Source of the DNA: Rhizophlyctis rosea
Lineage: Eukaryota > Chytridiomycota > Chytridiomycetes > Rhizophlyctidales > Rhizophlyctidaceae
DNA: 64,000 bases
Direction of reading: 5' to 3'
Assembly: GCA_027596075.1 (NCBI GenBank)
Contig: JADGJC010000078.1
Coordinates: forward strand, 81,429 to 145,428
A program made the translations under genes and the position numbers. Shown here in pieces: positions 46,546 through 58,311 of this stretch. Under the pieces are notes generated by a model, which worked only from the letters and a program-made list of their open reading frames with translations, did no database searches and had not been told where the DNA came from. How positions within the stretch are numbered: the first letter of the stretch is position 1; every line of letters begins with the position of its first letter.

Positions 46546-48348
46546 ATGACTCACCAGGCGGAATATGCAGTAAGGGACCCTTCAGAGTCCAGTCTCGAGT
46601 GCAAGGAGGTGCTTGTTGTTGGTAATACCCTCGTGACGTGTGAAAGATATTGGTGGCGGCTTCCGGGTATTCACCCTCGCTGTATGCGTCTTTAGGACTC
46701 AACCCGGCTTTCCAAACTACCCTTTACTTCGATAACTACCGGCAGGGGAAGGTGAACCGAGCTTACCGGAAAAGTCATAGTATAGGTTCGTCACTTCATG
46801 GGATGTTTCATGGGAATACGTCATGCTGATTTTTGATTGGATGCACGCATGCCTCAGGTGGCAAGGGCCAAAATGTAGCCATGGCTTGCGAGCAACACGG
46901 GGAGAAGGACAAAGTCACGATTCTGCAACCGATCGGCGGCATGACGGGATCGTATATACAGCGCGTTTTGGATGAGAAGGGCATACATCAGATTAGTGGT
47001 AAGGATTGAGTTTGGCTACAATGGAGGTCCGGTAGGCCGATGACTCACATGTATCGGTCCATAGTCCCGGTTGCTAAAGGGACGCGAACATGTACAACGG
47101 TTTTGGACAAGCGGACAGGGGAGATGACGGAACTAATAGTGAGTAGATCATGCGGTCAATTGCGTCGGCGTTTAAGAGCTGATCGTGATTGGGGTGACTT
47201 AGGAACCGGCTGGACGGGTGGGAGCGGATGAGAGGGAACGGTTGGAATCACTAGCATTGCTCTTGTTGAAAGACCCCAAGCTGGAAGCTATTGCACTTTG
47301 CGGTATGTAGTGTGGACATATCAGGGGTGGTTTCCGGGCAGCTTTTGGGTCTTGACTACGGCCACATGCAGGTTCGCTACCACCAGGCATCACCGGCTCC
47401 ACATACACGTTAATCGCAGAACACAAACCCGACAAATGTGTCTTGCTCCTGGACGCGTGCAATGATGTAGATTGCCTGAAGACGGGGAAGGTGGACATTT
47501 TGAAGATCAACTCTGAGGAGGCTGCGGTTTTGGCTGGCCATGCGTACGTAGGTCCCACGCGAAATGAGTACAGTCAATGGGAATCCGGTTGCTCACTTTT
47601 ACGCTACAGCGTCGACCACTCAGATCTAATGGCCATCGGTAAATACATCATGTCCAAAGTCAAAATCCAAATCCTAGCCATCACCAACGGCCCAGACACG
47701 TACGTCCATTTCCCCTCCCCTCCACACCCCTTCCCCAAAACTAACCCACCCCCCACCCACACAGCGCCTACCTCTTCGACGCCTCCTCAACCCCCCGCAC
47801 CTCCCCCACAACGGGGATAATAGTCACAAAATACCGCCTCCCCTCCCTCGTCGACGTCCTAGCCGAAGAACGCGAAGACAGACCTTTCGTCCCGCTCTCC
47901 ACGCCGCCGGTATCTCGGTCATTACCCGAAGCGACGGGGATGATGGAGATCCCGTTAGCCAGGGTGGAGAGCGGGAGCGATTTGAAGGCTTTGTGGGGGA
48001 AGAAGGAGATTATGTTGAATCCTTTGGGGGCGGGGGATACGTGTAGTGGGGTTTTTTTGTTGGAGTATATGGATACTAGGGTGAGTTTGTTTTTTGGGGC
48101 GGAGGCGGGGTTTGTGGTCGGAGAAGATTTGCATGAGGAGCATCGATGATGGGTCTCGTGTGTCACGATACTAACCAATCCGTCCCACTTCCCTAAAACA
48201 CCAGGACGCATGCACATCCTTCCGATACGGTCTCGCCGCCGCGTCCGCGTCCTGTCTAATAATAGATCACACGTCGCATTTCGATCCGCCGATTATGCAT
48301 AAGATATTTGATAGTATTACGTATGAACAGTCTGAGGAGAATCTATAG
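46546..48348 (+). CDS. PfkB-family sugar kinase (1-phosphofructokinase/tagatose-6-P kinase type)
   Basis: Phosphorylates a sugar or sugar phosphate with ATP in the cytosol. Exon 1 is 46546-46621, exon 2 begins 46696, and about six more follow. Seen in order: EVLVVGLNPAFQTTLYFDNY, RQGKVNRA, SGKGQNVAMACEQHG (first PfkB signature region), LQPIGGMTGSYIQRVLDEKG, TRTCTTVLDKRTGEMTELIE, ALCGSLPPG, and the second signature NPLGAGDTCSGVF with the catalytic aspartate in GAGD. The LNPA opening and GEVNRA-like segment place it nearer bacterial FruK/LacC than ribokinase or adenosine kinase, which is unusual for a fungal gene. It carries introns, so it is long established in the nucleus. The substrate cannot be read from sequence. 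Confidence 0.8.
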
Positions 48349-48398
48349 TAACGTGAGTGGAGGGGGTTGGTGTCAGTGAAGATGGGGGTCGATGATGT

Positions 48399-48420
48399 GT
48401 GTAATGATGATGATGATGAG
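48399..48420 (+). repeat. GAT/ATG microsatellite
   Basis: A short run of about five gatgat-type triplets in the gap between the PfkB kinase and the Myb gene. Confidence 0.7.
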
Positions 48421-48546
48421 GGGGCCTCTGTTTGGGTATGATATGATTATTGTATGTATGATTAATTTTATTTGGTTCGGAATTCGACGACATTTGAACC
48501 TCCTGACAGTTATGCGCAGAAATGCAAATTATATTGTTACACTAAA

Positions 48547-49959
48547 TCAGAACGGAAACAAGATCTCGATCGCCAGCAAAGCTACACAAAACACGGAAGC
48601 TACAACCATTGCCCCCGATATCGGTAATGCTACAGTATATACTATCAATTTTAGGCACTTTCCTAATGCTACTGTGAGAGGTGTAGGCTTGACCTTCGTC
48701 TTAGCCGTTTTTACCTCTTCTCCATGCTGCATTTCTGGTGTCTTTGACTCATTCCCGCCCTTTTGCAGCTCCCATCCTTCCTGTTGAGGTTGGACTTGTG
48801 TCTTATCCCGCTCCGTTTGCTCCTTGGATGACACCACCTGTTGCCCCTTCTTCAGTACTTCCCTCTTGATTCGCTTCCCGTTCGGCCCACCTTTCAACAA
48901 ATCACTCCAATGACCAACAGCTGTCTGCCCCACTTCCCGTTCTCCCTGTTCATCCTGTCCATCAGGTTTTGCAGGTGCCTGGTTCGCTTTCGAAGGACGT
49001 ATAGTCGTAAGCGACGATTGCGACGCTTTCGGTTTCCTATGCAGCTCAAGCATAATCATCCAATGTGTCCGCACATCGTTCGGATTCCTATTGAGGTAGC
49101 CCGCAATCTGGACCCAATGTGGCTGCACCCCCGCCGCATCTGCATCTTCGACAAATCTAGCAATGACTGCATCCTCATCCTCACCATATGGACCCTTCTT
49201 CACGCCAGCAAGTCGTCTCCGCCAAAGATTCAGTATATCCGACGCCAACCTATCGACCTGCTTCCCTACGTACGTCCACGGTACAGTTGTGTTTTGCCCG
49301 ATCGCCCGGTTGATTTCGTTTTCTACGAAATCTAATTGCTCAGGTGTTAGTGGGCCACGTTGGAGGTTTGTCGTAAGATAGCGTAAGCGTGATCGGACCG
49401 ATACGATGGTTCTTCCAGTTTGTTTTGCAACTTCATACTGCCAACTGTTACCCTCAGAGGCCTGTGCGCCATCCGAAGCGTCAATAAGGATGATATCCTC
49501 CTCCTCTGACCAAAAACCACGTCGTTTTGGAGGGTGAATTAGAGCGTCGTATCGTCGACGACAGGAGCTGCCTGGGCGTTGGAGTTGATCCCCAATGGTT
49601 CTGAAACTAAGTCCCTTGTTTCGAAATTGAAGCAGCTTTTTATCTTCTGCCGCTGCCCAATGGCGGTAGATTTGAAACTTGGGCTGAGGTTTAGTTGGTA
49701 TCTGACTATAGGATGACGTCCATTTAGTGAGAATGTAAGCGGTCGCTTGAACGGCTTAATGGAAAACTAATTGACGATCAGGGAGAGCTTACGTTCTTGA
49801 ATTCTTTTGCTTAGTCTGAGGAGGGTATTGCAGAAAGAAACGCTGCTGGATAGGAAGTCTCAGAATGGGAACGATTGGCTTGCCGACATCAATGGGGCGG
49901 GCGAAGCGGAAGTTGTAGCGGGTGATAGGCAAACTCGTAATGCGTGAGCTATGGAACAT
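48547..49959 (-). CDS. four-repeat Myb/SANT protein with C-terminal membrane segment
   Basis: Two exons, 49959-49793 and 49705-48547, sum to 1326 nt (441 residues) with matching phase. The first ~45 residues (MFHSSRITSLPITRYNFRFA and on) are rich in Arg, Ser and aromatic residues with few acids, like a mitochondrial presequence. Four Myb-like repeats follow: YRHWAAAEDKKLLQFRNKGL..., RRGFWSEEEDIILIDASDG..., RGPLTPEQLDFVENEINRA..., and KKGPYGEDEDAVIARFVEDA.... Each has the spaced Trp/aromatic pattern and a recognition-helix basic stretch (GRTIVSVRSRLRYL, ASDILNLWRRRL). A Lys/Gln-rich linker leads to a terminal hydrophobic segment, LIVYTVALPISGAMVVASVF, of about 30 residues ending two residues before the stop. 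Membrane anchorage of a DNA-binding protein is the unusual point. Confidence 0.7.
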
Positions 49960-50906
49960 CGTTGCTCAAACGTTCTATGTGTTGATGAGGAACGGGTGCC
50001 GGTTTAGGAAGGTTGCTGCTTCAGGTTATTTGGAAACTTTCACCGCCTCTGCAAGAATACACTCATAACCTTGCGCTGCGACGAAGTCCAGGAGGCAGTT
50101 ATGGGGAAGAACGGACATTTTCGGATATTCGAGAAGTTTGGGCAAGGTTTCAGACGGATATGCGGGCCCCGACGCTTTTGTTGGTTCGAGGCAGATGACT
50201 CCGCATTGCTGTTTCTTGACGGGAATTATCATCATCCTGCACGAGAAGCCAATGCACTCCCAACATGGCCTGCTTACCTCATGAATCACTCGCTCCGGCT
50301 GGAGTGTATATTTCATGGTTATGTGGCTTGATTGACAAGGTCATGAGCTGGTGATCGTCAACATGTTATATCGGCCGGAATAGCAGAGTAGTTATGCGTT
50401 GGAAAGAATGGTCCAGAGGTGCGGCGTTCGATTACGATAAGTGTCGCCTGAGATTCTGTAAGTCCGATTTTTTTTTTTTTTTTTTGCATTTTGCTCTTTG
50501 CCCTTGGCCGTTCTGATATGGTTCTGCTGTCTCCGCTTGGCAGGGATTGGCCATCCACTCCAATACTGGCATACCCTCATGACATGAGATGCGCTTTAGC
50601 AGGGGAAACACTCAAGAAGGGTCCTAACAGAAGTTACGACGATGAAGAACAGAAAAACGTAAAAAGTTGAGAGAAAGCAACGCAATGAATGGACCCTCGC
50701 GTAAAGGCGTGAAGCTTGTGGCGCATGTTCAGGCCAGCCACGGGTCCACCATGACCCTTAAACCCCACAACCTGCAAAACCTCCAGTCGTCTCACCATTG
50801 ACTGTTGTGTAATTCATTGATTTTTGGGACAATAGATTGTAAAACGTTTCTTGCTACTCTTATCACACCTTCAAAACAGCAGCTGATTCTTCCACATGAA
50901 TCATCG
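49960..50906. other. no supported gene
   Basis: About 950 bases. A minus frame of 96 codons (50316-50026) ends with protein-like sequence but overlaps a plus frame and has no motif. A run of T at about 50468-50485 may be a transcript-end or slippage feature. Confidence 0.35.
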
Positions 50907-52524
50907 ATGGGAAACAGGTGCTGTCATGGTTTCAGACAGGAGTCAAACGGATCCGGGAAGGTCTTTCCTGAGATAATGGTAACAAGTGCACCGACACGAC
51001 AACCTCCATACAAGCAGCCACCGCCGAGACTCGAAGTTCAGAGTGATGCTTATGCCGAGCGACATAGAGCGCTGCGCAAAGAGTTTGACGAAAGCTATGG
51101 GCCGGATGAGAATACTGAGAGTGCTAAATTTGAGCAGGTTGCGGGGATGTTGGGCATGGATAAAAGTCGTACGTCATCACTATCTGGTAGTATGGAGAAC
51201 TTCCGCCGTTTGCAACGGGACGGTGGCGGCGGCTCCTCTCATTCCAATGCTACGGATGCCTCACGGGCGCAGGCACATTCGCACCACAGCCTCCCGTACC
51301 AAGATGACAGTAGCAGCGACAGGGGCATTATCCTGGCCAATCGAGCAAGGTCGTTACATTCTGATGCTTTCATCAGACTGGAAGCTCTGCCCTCCTCAAC
51401 CGCGCTGGTGCGTTCTCATACGGGTCCAGACATGTTCGCTATCAAGCCAACCCCTTATGACCACCTCAAACCCCGCAATGCCTTACCACCAGTCCCCTCC
51501 CGCTTCCCGACACCAATTCCCTCAACTCCCCCATCCCATTCACCAGCACCGAGCACAAATCAACTCACAGCAGAAGACATCATCGCATCCCTCCGCACAC
51601 GCTCAACAACCGACGAAAACTTCCTTTCAATCGAAGAATTCACCTCCTCCGCGGCATTTGGTCTGAATCTTAACATGAATACCACAACCGCATCTACCTC
51701 CCGCACCGAGTCAGCCGCCACCAGCGCGACAAACATTCCATCCCAAATAACCCCCACAGCATCCTCAACGTCCCTTTCATCCCTCGAATCTGCCGACCCA
51801 ACCCACAAATCAACCTCATCTCTCAAATCCGCCCGCTTAACACCCTACACCTACCATCCCTCCCCTCTCGCAAAATCCTCACCCATCGTCACCTCCCCAT
51901 CAACATCCTCAAATCTCAACGAACGCCGCTGGTCCTACGACTCGGCATCCCAACCAAAAGACCCACCACCGCTAATTCTCTCCAAATCCACCCTCCAAAA
52001 CCCCAATCCGACCCTCCTCTCCCGCTTCGAACGTGACCTCAAGCGCTGCATGACGCCTCACCATTACCTTCCTGGCGACTTCATCATCCGCAAAGGCGAC
52101 GAAGGCCACGAGATGTACTTCATCTCAAGCGGGAACGTGGAGGTCGTTTCGACGGATGGAAAAACAGTGTATGCAACCATTCACAAGGGTGCATTCTTCG
52201 GTAAAGTTTCTCCATCCGCAAGTCGCCCTTCTCTCCACCAGCACTCCTCTAACCCAAACACCCCCAGGCGAACTCTCCCTCCTCTTCTCAACCCCCCGCA
52301 CGGCCTCAATCCGCGCCTCAGAACCCACAACCTGCCAATCAATCCCAAAGGACGCAATTCTCGCCCTCCTCACCAAATACCCCAAAATAGGCGACAGGTT
52401 TTGCACAGTGGCTGCGCAGCGCTTGATGGAAATCAATAGGATGAGAGCTTACCGCAGGAAAATGGAGATGAAGAGTCGGATGGATGTTGTTGATGGTGAG
52501 CCATTTCTTGCCGGCAGAGGGTGA
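50907..52524 (+). CDS. cyclic-nucleotide-binding protein with N-terminal acylation motif
   Basis: Exons 50907-52200 and 52268-52524 join in phase 1 to give up to 516 residues. The start gives MGNRCCHGF: glycine 2 fits N-myristoylation and Cys5-Cys6 fit palmitoylation, so membrane attachment is likely (inference from motif). Residues ~30-370 are Ser/Thr/Pro-rich and probably disordered. The C-terminal ~130 residues form a cNMP-binding domain: RFERDLKRCMTPHHYLPGDF, IIRKGDEGHEMYFISSGNVE, then FFGELSLLFSTPRTASIRAS, which is the phosphate-binding cassette (FGE-L...R-A). LALLTKYPKIGDRF follows. No kinase, channel or other effector domain is present, so it is not PKA-R (only one CNB and no inhibitor sequence). 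A gtgagc near 52495 could start another intron that changes the C-terminus. Confidence 0.8.
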
Positions 52525-53043
52525 CAAGGGTGGAAATCAGAGGCGAATGGAATATCTCATTCTCGACTTCTGCGTACACAGAACTACCCGAACCTCATGC
52601 GTGAATCTAGAAGTGGAGCCTCGAGTCGCATAACATGTGCATATCTGTACTTATTTCTGCAAATGTACATAGAAACGTTTGAATCAGTCGCAATTTTTGG
52701 TGGAGCACGCTTGACAGCAATCACCTTCGACACATACCTGATCCACTGATATATTATCAACAATCCCTCCAACCCCCATCGACATCCGCCTCCAGTGAAA
52801 TACAACGAATCAAAAGAACATCAAAAGCAACAAACAAATACAAGTTCAGAACTGTCGCAAATTTATTGTATCAACATGCATGCAAAAAAGAAACTAAACC
52901 CTTTTTTTGCTGGCTTTTTAAAGAAATTTTGGCTATCTACAATGATTTTCGTACACCGTTTGACCGTTCGGCCCCGCCAAACACGGCATAACAGTTTCTC
53001 CTCACCCCTCCTCGATCCAAATCCCCCCTTCCCCACCCCCCAA
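52525..53043. other. 3' intergenic region
   Basis: About 520 bases between the convergent cNMP-binding gene and RPB2. No gene or RNA recognised. Confidence 0.4.
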
Positions 53044-56000
53044 TCACTTAACCATCAACCGCGGGGCGATGTTCATCGCCATGAGCTCTTGGAACAGCAA
53101 CTTGCAAGCATACGGGATATAGATCTGACTGATATCCGTTTTGTTCGCACACGCCTTGCAGTCGAAGCTCTTTGTCGTCAGATTGGCGATCGCCATCAGC
53201 CCGCAGATGTCGCACACGTGCACTCGGTAGGCGTCCGAGGCGTCGAAGAGACGTTCCTATTGGACATCATATGCGTGTCAGGAAAAGAAGTCACAAAGCG
53301 AAGAAGCACGATCTAGCAGTACCTTCAAGAACTGCGCAGCACCGTGGGAGATCATACAATCACGTTCCATTTCACCGAAACGGAGACCACCGTCACGCGA
53401 CCGACCTTCCACCGGCTGGCGGGTCAAGATCTGGACTGGACCACGGGCACGACTATGCAGCGTCACAAAAACATAATATCAGACACCACTTCATGACACC
53501 AATGATCCAACACCTCTTGTACCTGTGAATCTTGTCATCGACCATGTGCTTCAACCGCTGGTAGTACGTCGGTCCGAAGTACAGCTGCGCCGTAAGCTTT
53601 TTGCCCGTGTGTCCATGGTACAACACCTCGAACCCTCGTCGCTGGTATCCCCTGTCTTGGAGTGCTTTTGAGACGCTGTCGACTGTCACGTCCGTGAATG
53701 GTGTTGCGTCGCCTTCATCGCCCGTGAGCGTCGCAACCTAAGTTTCAAGTGCTCCGCTTAGTTTCATGAATGGCGAACTGCGGCATCGATGCTTACCTTC
53801 CCAAGCAGACACTCAACCAAGTGTCCAATGGTCATACGAGACGGAATGGCGTGCGGGTTGATGATCAAGTCCGGTGCGATGCCTTCACACGTGAACGGCA
53901 TGTCTTCCTGTCGGTAGGTGATACCGACCGTTCCCTTTTGCCCGTGTCGAGACTGATCACACAAACTTTGTCAGTCAACCCATGATTTCGTTGATGTAAC
54001 ATCACGTCACTTACCGCAAACTTGTCACCCATCTGGGGGATACGCACACTCCGCACCCGAACCTTGACAAACTTGTACCCCTCCTGATTCGTCGTCAAAA
54101 TGACCTGATCCACAATGCCGTTCTCCGTGCTTTTGAGCGGTGTCGACGAGTCCCTTTTGGTATGGTTTGCTTTTCGCTGTCCCAGCTCATCCGAATCAGG
54201 CGGAAGAGGCACAGTTTTGCCTACATGGCAACGTAAGTCCAATGCCGCGTAGTCCCCCTAACTCAAAAACACACTCACCAATGATGATATCCTCCCCACT
54301 CACACGAACCCCCGGAACGATCAACCCATCATCATCCAACTTATCATACGCATTCCCACCCCTCATCCTCAACGTACTCCCCCGATCCGGCTTCTCCAAC
54401 GTCTCCGTATCCGTCAACCCAACCTTCTTCTCAACATCCATGTACACCCGGTAGTACATACTCCGAAACAGTCCCCGATCAATCGAGCTCTGGTTCATGA
54501 TCAACGAATCTTCCTGGTTGTAACCCGAATAACACCCAATGGCCACGATCGCATTTTGGCCAGCGGGAAGTTCACGGAACTTGAGGTATTTCATCGATCG
54601 CGTCGTGGCGAGGGGCTTTTGCGGGTAGAAGAGGATGTTCGCCATTGTGTCCATTCGGGTTTGGTAGCTGGTGAGGTAAACCCCCATGGCTTGTTTGCCC
54701 ATAGCGGATTGGTAGGTGTTGCGGGGTGACTAATGACAAGCAATGAGCTTTCTGCATCAAGACCACAAAAGAGCAGACAAGAAACCAACCTGGTTGTGAT
54801 CAGGGAACGGAATGATACTCGCACAAATCCCCAAGATCATACTCGGGTGAATTTCACAATGCGTCCAGGTCTTCACCATGGCAGTAGACCCCTTCAACCG
54901 ACGAGTACCATCCGGCTCCAAATGCAGATTTCGCTTCACTCCAGCTCGTGCTGCTCGGGTATCAGCAAGATCTTCAGGACTCATGCAAATCATCGACGTT
55001 TCTTCCTCCTCCGTATCCAAATACTCGATGACCCCGTTGTCCAGGAAACTCTTGAACGTGTATGGTTCCACCCCCTAAAGCTAATGGTCAATACGACGAA
55101 CACTGAACAAGCGTGGATCTCAATAACTCACTTCCTCAATTTCCTCATTGTGCTTCCTGATCTGCTCGATATGACCCGAACCAATCATCAGGTGCTGGCT
55201 TTCCTCTTCCACCACAAACAGTGGCCGCGAAATCCGCCCAGCATCGGTGGTCAGGAAGACTTCCTGTTCCCGCACATCGCGTACGATACTCAATTCCGGT
55301 GTAACTTCCGCCTTCCGACGAGCATTCCGCATCTCCGACACCAGGTGATGGGGATCGTCATGCACACCAATCCATGCACCGTTGACAAACACCTTGGTGA
55401 ACCTGGATTTGTCCATCTCGTCAAAGGTGGCCAAAGTTTGAACACCCAGCTCTTCCGCATAATCAATGATGGGTTTCGAGCCACTGCCCACGGTAATTTG
55501 CGTCATGAGCGATAGGTTCTTCACGAGACCACACGCTTGACCTTCAGGCGTCTCGGCTGGACACACCATACCCCAGTGCGTGTTGTGCAATTGACGAGGT
55601 TTGGCAAGTTTGCCTGACGTTCGAAAGGGTCTTAACTTGGGTGGCCGACCATAGTCGAAACCAAAAAAATAAAGTCACTTACCGTCACGGCCAATGGGCG
55701 TGTTCAGACGACGCAAGTGCGACAAAGTGGATGCATATGTGTAGCGATTGAGCACCTGACTCACACCCGCACGCGCCTGCATGAACTTCTTCTGATCACC
55801 CCAGTTGCCCGTTGCGAGAGAGTATCGGAGTCCATTGGCAATCAACTTGTTGTTGATGGCCGCACTCAATTCGAAGTCCTTGCCGTCTTGGACGTTCTGC
55901 GGGGATGATATCCTCAGCTACTTTGCAGGTCGCGAAACAATGACTTGATAATACCTTTGTCATGAATCGGCTGATGTCTTTGCTGAGCTTTTTGAAGAGC

Positions 56001-57714
56001 ATGCGGAAAAGACCGCTGAGCAATGGTCCAGCGAGATCCAAACGCTTCTTGCCGAAATGGTCACGGTCATCGAACTCTCGTCGACCCAACTTCGCAAGTA
56101 TCAAACGATGGACCATGTACCCCAAGAACCAAGCTTTGGCACTCAGATGCTGCTTCTTCTGACCAATATGGGGGAGCAGCTCCTTTGTCAGGATATCTTC
56201 CGCATATCTGATTCGCAAACGGTGAGCACCACGATATGCATGTGCATTCATGGGTAATCCTTACTTCAGACGTCGCTCCTTCTGGATACCAGTGTGCGCT
56301 CCGCGCTTGCCGATGTAATCCAGTGCCGTTTCTTGAGATTGAGCATAGAACGCCTCCTCAATCGACGGTCTGAGCGCTTCCAGCATTTCATAATCCTCAA
56401 AATCATAACAGATATGTTCCAAAATCTCCTTATCCGATGTAATCCCCATGGCCTTGAAGACAATCATGATAGGAATTTCGGCTTTGATGTAAGGTAAGGA
56501 CGTCTTGATGGTTTGCCCGCCAGCCTATTGATTTCGTCCTTTGAGAACAAACTCCAGGTATGTCTACCGACAGCACACCAAACTTACCCCGCGATCAGTG
56601 TGTTTCGCAGCCATGAGTTTCATGAAAAGATTCGACGCAATCTTTGTGCCTTCCTCTGGAACACTCTTGATTTCGCAACTGTGCGTGTATGCGGAAGGTG
56701 CAGCTCGAGAGAAGACGAACACTTGATTTGTGGCCATGCGTTCCTGAGCAATCAGCACCTTCTCCGAACCGTTGATGATGAAGTAACCACCCTGTTCATT
56801 CCGTCAGCCTATGGATATCCAACCTTAAATTAGTCTGCCGAACAGTACCTGGTCCATATCACACTCCGACAAATCCTGTAACTCCGCCTCGCTCTTGCCG
56901 TGCAGCGTGCAATACTTCGATCGCAGCATGAGCGGAACAGACCCAATCGGTACCCTCTGAAATTCCCGATCCTCCGCCTCAATTTCCCAATGCATTTCCG
57001 CAATATTTGCAGCTCCCACATTCCTCGGATCCCTGGCATCGGCTTTTCTCACCACTTTCTTCACGTCCAGATACAATGGGGCAGCGTAACTGAAAGCAAA
57101 CAAACGTTCAATGCAATGTTGAATGAACCTAGAAATCGGTTGAAACTCACGTCAAATTTCGTAGTCGTGCTTCGTGAGGATGCAATGGTGTGACTGTTCC
57201 ATCGACTTCCGTGTGGATTGCAGAACTGACGTAGATTTGCCCAAACAAAACGGTATATTGCCTCTGCAAGCAGCAAATGAGTGACCTGTTGATTGGGCCA
57301 AGGAAATGCTATTCTTTCAAAGTCATACCGTAACGTCAACCTCGTTCCCTTGCCCAGTTGTCTGAATAAGAATCTTTGCGTTTTCATCCACAATCTCCTG
57401 CATTGTGTTCTCCACAAATTCGTCGAACGAGTCCAGCTGTTGTCGCACCAAGCCCTTCTCATCGAAGAATTTGTCGATCACTTCCCAACATTCTTCTTGG
57501 GTAAGATCTGGTGTGAGTTCCTCTTGTTCACTGAAGGCTCTCTTCTCCCCAAAGTCGGCATATTCATCGTCGTAGGTGTCCTCATCCATGTGGTCTGTTG
57601 AGTGAAAATACAGATGTGCGTGTATGAAACAGCCATAATGAGAAAATGGTATCGCAGATCAGAGATATTCGGGACAGAGGCCTTACCATCCTCGTAATCA
57701 TCCGCCACCGTCAT
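53044..57714 (-). CDS. RPB2: DNA-directed RNA polymerase II second-largest subunit
   Basis: Forms the polymerase II cleft with RPB1 and carries much of the active site. About fifteen exons, start MTVADDYED at 57714. Conserved blocks read cleanly in order: [57 protein letters not shown], the active-site region [41 protein letters not shown] (nucleotide and hybrid contacts), [20 protein letters not shown], and the C-terminal zinc site CDIC…CKAC. It ends [10 protein letters not shown], as RPB2 orthologues do. Block sequences such as [10 protein letters not shown] and [19 protein letters not shown] separate it from RPA2 and RPC2. No frame correction is needed over roughly 3.6 kb of coding sequence, which is a useful quality control for the window. 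Confidence 0.97.
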
Positions 57715-58311
57715 TTTGCTGGTACTTCTACACTAGCACGAACAGGTTAAAGGATTGGAGATGTAGATATTGATGAATGCACTGACGTCTCTAACACGAT
57801 CTTGAACCACTGCTGTGTCGGATACCCAATCCTGCGAAAAGAGACGGGTTGGAAACCAGTTTCACAGGGTCATGTGACCAAACTGCGATTACCTGCTCAA
57901 AGCAGGCGATCGCGCAAGTATGGGTTAGTTTCGTGGGTATCAAAGCGTTTCTACTCTCAACCAAATAGCGCTTGGGAAAGCGTTGGAGGATTCAGGAGAG
58001 AGTGTGTGCGCTATTAGATCAAATTTCACAGCAGGACCTCAACAAGCATGGGTTGGGTGAAGGGTTGACATCAGGAAGCGTTGAAATGGCAGTTGAATGA
58101 TGCCAACCGGTCTCACTGGTGCGTGTGGCGAGGTGACTGCAAGACAAGCCCCATGCATTGTGAGGGTCAAGCCCATTAACGCCACACAAGCCAACCATTG
58201 GAGGCAAAGCACATTTCGCTGCCGTAATCGCTGGCCTGAAGGCACCCCCCCCCAAAGCTCCCCTGGTCTTTTTATCTCCAGTTTCCTGACACCACATCCA
58301 TTACAAAAAAT
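57715..58311. promoter_or_regulatory. divergent promoter region, RPB2 and SPAG16
   Basis: Nearly 600 bases upstream of both genes. It contains a run of nine C at about 58246 and a cctttttatc-like stretch near 58268 close to the SPAG16 start. No gene recognised. Confidence 0.4.

Noticed and set aside
50460..50490. Long T run as an RNA polymerase III terminator
   Set aside because: No A/B-box promoter or small RNA gene was found upstream on either strand.
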